Positions 17,893 to 23,794 of a stretch of DNA of 23,794 nucleotides are shown piece by piece. Under the pieces are notes generated by a model that saw nothing but the letters and a program-made list of their open reading frames with translations, did not search any database and was not told the origin of the DNA. The number at the start of each line of letters is the position of its first letter. Position 1 is the stretch's first letter. The translations under genes were made by a program, and so were the position numbers. The DNA is taken from contig JADJQF010000022.1 in NCBI GenBank assembly GCA_016712885.1, forward strand, positions 1-23,794. Reading direction: 5' to 3'. This DNA comes from Candidatus Flexicrinis proximus (lineage in GTDB: Bacteria; Chloroflexota; Anaerolineae; Aggregatilineales; Phototrophicaceae).

Positions 17893-18830
17893 GGTGCGGC
17901 TCGGTCATGCTCAGGGATTCCGACAAGGTAGTCATGTCTTCGAACAAACAACCGGCGCAGACGAGTCTCGGTCGATGGTGGCACGAGGCCTATCATCATC
18001 TTGAATAGCGCTCGCGGTAAAGTCAATGGATAGTGAATAATCTCGCGGGCGTCGGCTCCAAGGTGCCAGAATTCCCATGCCCTAATATGCCTGACGAACT
18101 CTGAAATGTACGCTGCCGTCCACTCCCAGCGCATCTGCGAGGGAATATCCGCACCACCGTGAGAACGGATCATCTCTCGTATTTCGATTAATCTCCTCGT
18201 CCGTCCACTACGCGACTTTGTTTCACGGTAATTCTTGACCCAGACCCGAATTTCTGGCGCGAAGTAGCCGGGTATATCATTTCCGATTCTGAGCCAGTAT
18301 TCATAGTCCATCACGTAGTGCAGACTCTCATCAGGCATTCCCTTTTGGTCAACCACATCTTTGCGAAGAAACGTCGATGGCTGGATTATGTAATTACCCC
18401 AGTCTCTAAGTTTAGAGTAGTTCCACGGCATGACTGGATGCCGCATTGGGCTGGGTATGCCATTCTCATCGAGATGATCCGCCAAACCGTAGACCCAGCG
18501 CGTGCCGCTATTGGATTCCAGCGCGACGACCGCATCGGCAACTGTCTCTGGATAGTACCCATCGTCAGCACAGAGCCATGTCACGATATCACCTTTCGCC
18601 ATTGCCCAGCCTTTATTGATGGCATGGGTTTGCCCGCGATCCGGTTCGGAGATCACGATCGCGTTCGGCGCGACGGCGCGCGCGATGTCGGCTGTCCCGT
18701 CCTTCGATGCGCCATCCATGACGATGATTTCGATGTTCGGATACGTCTGTGAGAGGATGGACTCGAGCGCATCACGGATGAATTTCGCGCTGTTATAGGT
18801 TGGAATTACCACTGTAACAAGTGGAGTCAC
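17889..18830 (-). CDS. GT2-family glycosyltransferase
   Basis: This intact 313-residue GT-A enzyme is the first gene of the leftward polysaccharide operon. It begins at GTG 18830 with VTVVIPTYNSAKFIRDALES and ILSQTYPNIEIIVMDGASKD, the classical nucleotide-sugar-binding start. The DxD-like motif is CADDGYYP (about residues 96-103). The acceptor-side motif is DYEYWLRIG. No membrane helix is obvious, so it is a cytoplasmic or peripheral enzyme. A weak ribosome site precedes the GTG; the start is set by the beginning of the conserved domain. The substrate is unknown. Confidence 0.9.
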   Translation of the reverse strand: MTPLVTVVIPTYNSAKFIRDALESILSQTYPNIEIIVMDGASKDGTADIARAVAPNAIVISEPDRGQTHAINKGWAMAKGDIVTWLCADDGYYPETVADAVVALESNSGTRWVYGLADHLDENGIPSPMRHPVMPWNYSKLRDWGNYIIQPSTFLRKDVVDQKGMPDESLHYVMDYEYWLRIGNDIPGYFAPEIRVWVKNYRETKSRSGRTRRLIEIREMIRSHGGADIPSQMRWEWTAAYISEFVRHIRAWEFWHLGADAREIIHYPLTLPRALFKMMIGLVPPSTETRLRRLFVRRHDYLVGIPEHDRAAP

Positions 18831-18929
18831 GTTCGAATGCTCGTTTTGCTGGACGATTAGGCTTCATTCTAACTCGGATTGGGTAGGCAATGAATTAACC
18901 CTCTCCGTTTCGCGTTTGGGTAAACTTGA

Positions 18930-18959
18930 TTGTTCTCACTTGAAGGTTACGTGTACAAT
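18930..18959 (+). promoter_or_regulatory. Candidate promoter for the wzm-wzt operon in the divergent gap
   Basis: TTGTTC (18930-18935), 18 bases, then TACAAT (18954-18959) lies 34 bp before the wzm ATG. It is in the 163-bp gap between the divergent GT2 and wzm genes. The -10 box is 5/6 and the -35 box 4/6 to consensus. I could not single out a comparable leftward promoter for the GT2 gene. Confidence 0.4.
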
Positions 18960-18993
18960 CCAAATTGCATAACATTGAGTTGAACAGACGAAA

Positions 18994-19841
18994 ATGAGAC
19001 AAACTGGCGGCGAAAGCCAGCCCACCTATCACATCCGGATTGAGCCAGCACAGGGATGGGCCTCGCTTAACCTGGCTGAATTGTGGCATTACCGCGATTT
19101 GCTTTACATCCTCGCCTTGCGGGATATTAAGCTGCGGTATAAACAAACCGCGCTCGGTGTAATGTGGGTCATAATCCAACCTTTGGTGGCCGCGCTGATC
19201 TTTGCCGTGATCTTCGGGCGGTTCGCCAACCTTCCCTCAGAGGGCGTGCCTTATCTGCTCCTGGTCTTTTCAGCGACATTGGCCTGGAATATCTTCGGCG
19301 GGGGTTTGGGACGTGCGGGCAACAGCCTGATTACGGATTCAAAACTCATTACAAAAGTCTATTTTCCACGGATCGCCGTGCCAATTTCAAGTTCTGCCGC
19401 AGTACTGGTCGACTTCGCCGTCGGCCTTCTCGTGATGTTCGTGCTGTTGTTCGCCTATGGTTTTGGCCTCTCGCTGAACATTCTGCTCCTGCCGCTCATG
19501 CTGGTCATCGCTCTGTTGGCAACAATAGGCGTGAGTCTGCTTTTCTCGGCGCTGAATGTGTATTATCGTGACTTCATGTACGCTCTGCCGTTCATTGTCC
19601 AGGTCTGGATGTATGCTTCGCCTGTTGTCTATTCCGGCGGACTGATCCCGGAAGCGGTGCGCCCATTCCACGCACTGAACCCAATGGTCGGAGTGATCGA
19701 CGGCTTCCGCTGGTGCCTGCTGGGGACGGGCGATTTCCCTGCCCTTACGCTGGCCATCGCCGCGGGAGTGAGCGTCATACTGTTCCTCGTCGGGTCTCGG
19801 TATTCCAGCGTATCGAGCGCAACTTTGCCGACGTCGTGTAA
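18994..19841 (+). CDS. wzm: Wzm-type ABC-2 polysaccharide export permease (one frameshift near the end)
   Basis: This is the transmembrane half of an ABC exporter for lipid-linked polysaccharide. ATG 18994 is chosen as the first in frame before the conserved start. The N-terminal amphipathic part (LAELWHYRDLLYILALRDIK) is followed by LRYKQTALGVMWVIIQPL. About six hydrophobic spans come next, with RAGNSLITDSKLITKVYFPR and ASPVVYSGGLIPEAVRPFHA, LNPMVGVIDGFRW, all typical. The raw frame runs on to 19872 with an odd tail. A one-base slip near 19790 restores FQRIERNFADVV and TAA at 19839-19841, the standard family ending. The resulting span, 848 bp, is exactly one base short of a multiple of three. 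wzt follows after 38 bp. Confidence 0.93.
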
Positions 19842-19879
19842 CCCACATATACGCTACCCGAGATCCCGTTAGGCACCCT

Positions 19880-21184
19880 ATGAGAAATGTGGCAATTCGT
19901 GCAGTTAACCTGAGCAAGTCTTATCGGATCGGCGCAAACATTGCCAGCCGGCAGGGCTATAAGACCTTACAGGAAGACCTTGTCAAATTCCTCAGGAATC
20001 CTTTTCGTTCCCGTGGAGGCAGTGAGCCGTTCTGGGCCTTGCGTGACATCTCGTTCGAAGTCCAACACGGCGAAGTCCTGGGCATCATCGGTCGCAACGG
20101 GGCCGGTAAGAGCACGCTGCTCAAGGTTCTTTCCCGCATCACCAAACCGACGAGCGGCTATGCGGACGTTTACGGGCGCATAGGTTCGCTGCTGGAGGTC
20201 GGTACCGGGTTTCATCCCGAACTCACCGGGCGCGAGAACATCTTCCTCAACGGCGCGATTTTGGGGATGCGGCGTGCGGAAATTCAGCGCCGTTTCGATG
20301 AGATCGTCGACTTTGCCGAAATTGAGCAGTTTCTGGAAACGCCGGTAAAGCGCTACAGCAGTGGGATGTACATGCGGCTTGCCTTCGCAGTAGCGGCCCA
20401 TCTCGATCCGGAAATCCTGGTGGTCGATGAAGTCCTTGCCGTGGGTGACGCGAAATTCCAGGAGAAATGCCTCGGCAAGATGCGCGAAGTTGCGAGCGGC
20501 GGCCGGACTGTATTGTTTGTGAGCCACAATATGGCCGCAATACTTGGCTTATGTACGCGCGCCCTTCTGATTGACAAGGGCGGCATCGCGCTGGACGACT
20601 CGGCAGCGAATGCCGTCAATCGCTATGTCAACGACAGTACAGACGTCAGTAGCGAGGTTCTATTTGATTTGGCGCTTCCTTCACGATTTGAGACCTCACC
20701 GCTTCGCTTCAGACAGCTGCGCCTGCTCAATCGGGAAAACGAGGTGGCCGATTATGTCGATATCGCTGAGGGCGTCACTGTAGAGATTACATACGAGGTC
20801 CGACGTACAATCAGGTTCCCGCAGGTGGGCTTCCTCGTTTGGAATCAGGACGGTATTTGCGTTTTGACGGCGCTTGATACAGATGTCATTGAGACTATAG
20901 AGGACCGGGTCCTGAACCCTGGCCTCTATACTGTAAGATGCCATATTCCTGGATCCCTCTTACGCCTTGGTCGATATTGGATTGATCTGGGTTCAAGCAT
21001 CCCCAATATTGAGATGTTTGATGAGGTCAAACAGGCGATCTCATTTGAAGTGATTGGAAGTGCCGCTGCTGAAAGTAAGTTGTCTCAAACTCGGCTAGGC
21101 GTCGTTGCGCCGAGATTAGACTGGGTTACTCTTTCCTACGATGCCGCTATTCAAACAACACCCTCATTGGAGAGTCGCTCATGA
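19880..21184 (+). CDS. wzt: Wzt-type polysaccharide export ATPase with C-terminal glycan-binding domain
   Basis: Intact, 434 residues. Residues 1-240 are the ABC cassette: Walker A GRNGAGKST (71-79), IGSLLEVGTGFHPELTGREN characteristic of the Wzt/TagH group, signature YSSGMYMRLAF (about 159-169), Walker B ILVVDE (179-184) and the H-loop His216 (FVSHNMAAI). Residues about 260-410 form a beta-rich extension (RFRQLRLLNRENEVADYV, VEITYEVRRTI, LNPGLYTVRCHIPGSLL) of the Wzt_C type. That domain binds a terminal modification on the glycan, such as a methyl group or unusual sugar, before export. The gene is 1305 bp, longer than cassette-only Wzt proteins. Its stop overlaps the next gene by four bases (ATGA), and that gene is a methyltransferase, consistent with a cap-then-export mechanism. 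Confidence 0.95.
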   Translation: MRNVAIRAVNLSKSYRIGANIASRQGYKTLQEDLVKFLRNPFRSRGGSEPFWALRDISFEVQHGEVLGIIGRNGAGKSTLLKVLSRITKPTSGYADVYGRIGSLLEVGTGFHPELTGRENIFLNGAILGMRRAEIQRRFDEIVDFAEIEQFLETPVKRYSSGMYMRLAFAVAAHLDPEILVVDEVLAVGDAKFQEKCLGKMREVASGGRTVLFVSHNMAAILGLCTRALLIDKGGIALDDSAANAVNRYVNDSTDVSSEVLFDLALPSRFETSPLRFRQLRLLNRENEVADYVDIAEGVTVEITYEVRRTIRFPQVGFLVWNQDGICVLTALDTDVIETIEDRVLNPGLYTVRCHIPGSLLRLGRYWIDLGSSIPNIEMFDEVKQAISFEVIGSAAAESKLSQTRLGVVAPRLDWVTLSYDAAIQTTPSLESRS

Positions 21185-22104
21185 ATTCTTTGGTTAAGCG
21201 TGCAAGCAGAATTCCTGGTCGAGTTCTCCGAAAAATCCGGTCCCTGCAATACAAAGATCTCCTTGCGAGAAATACGGTGCACATCCAACTAAAAATCCAT
21301 AAACTGCCCTTTTGGATCAATGTCCAGGATCAGGTTTTAGGCAGACATTTCTATATCTATCGTGACTACGAGAATTTTGAGACCGGGCTAATTGAGCGGC
21401 TCCTCTCGCATGATATGACTGTAATAGACATCGGGGCAAATATCGGTTTCCATTCCGTCATTTGTGGACGACGGGTATCCAATGGGCGTGTTATTGCATT
21501 TGAACCAGATCCCAATAATTTCGATCTCCTGAGAAAAACATCGAGTTAAACCGGCTTCGGAACGTTCATACGGAACAGCTTGCAGTAATGGACCGAGACG
21601 ACGAGATCTACCTTTATCTTTCCGACCTGAACTTCGGCGATCACCGTACATTCGAACCCACCGATGATGCCCTTTCAAATCAAGGACAAGCGAGGACAAA
21701 AGTGCCAGTGAAGGGCACGAGTATTGATAAGTACGTGAAAGCCTCGAACTTGCGACCCGACTTGATCAAAATGGATATTCAAGGTGCCGAAATTCCAGCA
21801 TTGATTGGCATGGAAGAGACCCTTCGTGAGTTCAACGCCAATCATCTTACTCTGAGTACTGGCCGCACGGTCTTCGTCGAGCGGATTTCAGCCTGAGGAG
21901 TTCCTGCAGAGATTGACCAATCTGGAGTATGAGCTGTTCGAAATCCGGGAACAGTCAAGAACGCTCGGTAAGGTGTCGTCTAGTGAGGAACTGACCTCGC
22001 GGTTGGTGGAAGAGGCGTCAAAATCCGTCGATGCACATGTGAACTTGTTGTGCATACCCGTGCGAAATGCCGACAAGTTATCATTACTGAGTGGCTTAAT
22101 GTAA
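21181..22104 (+). CDS. FkbM-family SAM-dependent methyltransferase (about three frameshifts)
   Basis: ATG 21181 overlaps the wzt stop. About 308 codons, the expected size. Segment 1 has VIDIGANIGFHSVICG (SAM motif I) and VIAFEPDPNNFDLL. A missing A in the run 21534-21538 shifts the frame; restoring it gives RKNIELNRLRNV. Segment 2 has TSIDKYVKASNLRPDLIKMD and IQGAEIPALIGM. Further slips near 21853 and 21894 lead to YWPHGLRRADFSPEEFLQRL and a final NLLCIP. Three single-base losses leave the length divisible by three, as seen. FkbM enzymes O-methylate sugars or polyketides. Next to Wzt with a glycan-binding domain, methylation of the surface polysaccharide is the likely job. The acceptor is unproven. 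Confidence 0.88.
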
Positions 22105-22269
22105 CAGAACCGCTCTTGATGGGTTCGCTCGTAACGAATTTGGATGTTGGGCGCATAAGCAGTTTGTGTTCTTTTGCCCCGTCAAAAACAGTATCTGGTT
22201 TTAGGGTCACAATGTTCTCTTGAAGTCTGCTCTTCATGAATCGAAGTGATCGCCAACAACTCGTCTATT
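22105..22269 (+). other. Short gap between the FkbM and class I methyltransferase genes
   Basis: About 165 bp without a recognised gene, in a stretch otherwise packed with four-base overlaps. It is A/T-rich and shows no terminator-like hairpin. Its presence suggests either an undetected extension of a neighbouring gene hidden by indels or a real junction between transferred blocks. Confidence 0.4.
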
Positions 22270-23144
22270 ATGGATAATCAACATCAAGGACGATACGCGA
22301 ATATGGCCGACAAATTACTGACCATAGACGAAGCCATCCATATGCTTCGCGCCGATCCACACTATGCCGATCTCGTGCGCGACGCCTATTTTGGTGCTGA
22401 TACGCAGGAGTCAGCAGATCGGTTCTTACAGTCTGGCGAGTTCTTTGAGGTCGAACGTATCCTTAAAGACACGATCAGGAATGCAACGGTCGTCGACGTT
22501 GGTGCAGGTTCAGGAATCAGCTCTTATGCTTTTGCGATGCACGGCGCGGCGCGCGTATATGCACTTGAACCCGACCCAAGCGATCTGGTTGGCTGCGGCG
22601 CGATAGAACGGATACGGGGCAATTTGCCAATTGAGATCCTGCGGACGTATGCCGACGACATCACACTGTCTGATGCATCCGTCGATATTGTCTATGCGCG
22701 GCAAGTCTTACATCACATCCCCCCGGTTACGAAGGCGGCGTGGCTTGAAATCATGCGGTATTGAAGCCAGATTAAGTTCCCCGCCTGCCATGAGCATGTT
22801 GTTGACGATGAAACTAGGAGGAGATCTTTCTGCCAATCATCCGATACATCAACTTACGGGAACGGAAAACGCTTACAGTATAAGCGAATATATCGCTGCG
22901 ATCAAGTGAGTGGTCTAAAGTTACACCATGTCATCAGACCCTGGGACAGTCTCATCAACAAGTTCCCCTCGTAGCAGGTCAGACGGAGACTCGGGTTTCT
23001 TCGGGAGAAACTCGAGGAAAGTCGGGTGCTGTCGGCACCAATTCTGGGAGACCTGCCAATACGTGCTGGTTTGGTTCGATGGGCACACAATCGCCAGCGT
23101 CACCCGGTCAGATAGTATACATTTTACGCGCTGTTAAACCATGA
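22270..23144 (+). CDS. Class I SAM-dependent methyltransferase (several frameshifts)
   Basis: The start is uncertain: GTG 22246, ATG 22270 and ATG 22303 are all in frame and none has a good ribosome site. ATG 22303 (MADKLLTIDEAIHML) sits closest to the usual beginning of similar proteins. Conserved parts are VVDVGAGSGISSYAFA (motif I), VYALEPDPSD (motif II) and IVYARQVLHHI (motif IV/post-IV). After slips near 22755-22840 come CHEHVVDDE, ANHPIHQLTGTENAYSISEY and then, past a slip near 22908, SGLKLHHVIRPWDSLINKFP. Another slip near 22970 leads to RRRLGFLREKLEE and PGQIVYILRAVKP before TGA 23142-23144. About 290 residues in total. The stop overlaps the next ATG by four bases. Probably modifies a sugar or carrier in the polysaccharide pathway. 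Confidence 0.82.
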
Positions 23145-23794
23145 AGCTGGCTGTGTGACTGCCTGAAGTGGCACATAGACGGGGCAGTGTCCCGCGATCT
23201 TGTCGTTGACCCACAAAGATCACTGCGACATTCATCTCATCCCGTGGGGCGGCGTTGCGCTCTCCGGCGGCGGCCTACCCGCCGATGCAGATATATCGCT
23301 CTGGTTCCAGTTCCCACCCCCAAAGAACGCCCTTTCAGCACCAGGCCGGCACGTTTGGCAGCCAATGTGGGATGACTGCCGGCGCGACTCCCAGTCAAAG
23401 TGGAACCGGTTACCCAAGTCCCTCCATGTTGTCGCCTTCTCACATGCCGCAGCGGTCAAAGCACGTCTCGCCGGACTGCCCACGCTTGAACTCCAGTACT
23501 TTAAGAAGCCGGAGTCGTTCGTGCCTGCCGATTGGTCAAAAGGTCGGGTCGCACTGTACTGGAACCGGAAAGGCATCATCGGGCCGGATTTCGTCGCCCG
23601 TTTTTGTGAGACACTCAATATAGACATCCTCTTGTTTCGGCCACCGTCGTTAGGCTTCGTTCCAACTTTGCCGAATATGCACTTCCCCACGTCTCGGCTC
23701 TACGAAGGTTGAAGTCCTGCCTCCAACGATGGAGCGCGAGGAATTCTGGAAGCAGACCGCCCGCGCGAACATCCTCATTGCGCCACGGCTCTAC
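23141..23794 (+). CDS. GT-B glycosyltransferase, 3' truncated by the window edge (frameshifted)
   Basis: ATG 23141 overlaps the previous stop (ATGA) and starts MKLAV, then, after a slip near 23155, DCLKWHIDGAVSRDL. A second slip near 23195 leads to DIHLIPWGGVALSGGGLPAD. The long middle part reads SLWFQFPPP, HVVAFSHAAAVKARLAGLPT, SKGRVALYWNRKGIIGPDFV and LNIDILLFRPPSLG. A slip near 23705 leads to KVEVLPPTMEREEFWKQTAR and ANILIAPRLY, at the very end of the window. The last part is the beginning of the donor-binding region of GT-B enzymes. About 218 codons are present; roughly a third is missing. It continues the wzm-wzt operon. Donor and acceptor are unknown. Confidence 0.8.

Noticed and set aside
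1..23794. Mass pseudogenisation
   Set aside because: Both sides of each break keep conserved motifs and the lengths fit single-base repairs at homopolymers, which points to sequencing error.
1..23794. tRNA, rRNA, CRISPR array, insertion sequence, prophage or toxin-antitoxin module
   Set aside because: No cloverleaf, regularly spaced repeat, transposase motif, integrase or characteristic small gene pair was found by reading both strands.

Overview
The window looks like a metagenomic fragment of a Chloroflexota-like (Anaerolineae-type) bacterium. This is inferred from moderately high GC, large secreted PPC/FN3/SH3-like proteins, a benzoyl-CoA-reductase-type activase tail and a YtfQRT-YjfF sugar importer; no rRNA or other marker is present to prove it. 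The raw sequence carries many single-base indels. Most genes are split between frames, but both sides of each break still read as the same protein family. I therefore annotate whole genes across the breaks and treat the breaks as probable assembly errors rather than pseudogenes.

Layout. (1) 1-337: 3' end of a BadF/BadG/BcrA/BcrD-type ATPase (+). (2) about 680-4199: two tandem paralogous extracellular proteins (+), the second with a clear signal peptide, an SH3b-like domain and a Cys/acid-rich tail, closed by a strong hairpin. (3) 4421-5225: a short-chain dehydrogenase (+) with an in-frame TGA near its end and a terminator after it. (4) 11298 down to 5408 (-): an ABC importer operon in the order ytfQ, ytfR, ytfT, yjfF, then a LacI-family regulator. 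It matches the E. coli galactofuranose importer closely. It has a readable promoter (TTGACT, 17 bp, TAGAGT) overlapped by a LacI-type operator, a possible second operator exactly 200 bp upstream, and a hairpin between ytfQ and ytfR. (5) 12560-11703 (-): a stand-alone aldo/keto reductase with its own -10 box. (6) 18830 down to 12723 (-): GT2, GT4 and GT4 glycosyltransferases followed by a large uncharacterised protein, probably an alpha/alpha-toroid glycan-active protein. (7) 18994-23794 (+), divergent from the previous set: Wzm and Wzt polysaccharide exporter, FkbM methyltransferase, class I methyltransferase and a GT-B glycosyltransferase that runs off the end.

Working together. Regions 6 and 7 form a cell-surface polysaccharide locus: glycosyltransferases build a chain, methyltransferases modify it, and Wzm/Wzt with a C-terminal glycan-recognition domain export it. 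Region 4 is a regulated importer for a furanose-type sugar, possibly followed by redox processing by the nearby aldo/keto reductase and SDR; that functional link is inference. No tRNA, rRNA, CRISPR array, transposase or phage gene was seen.
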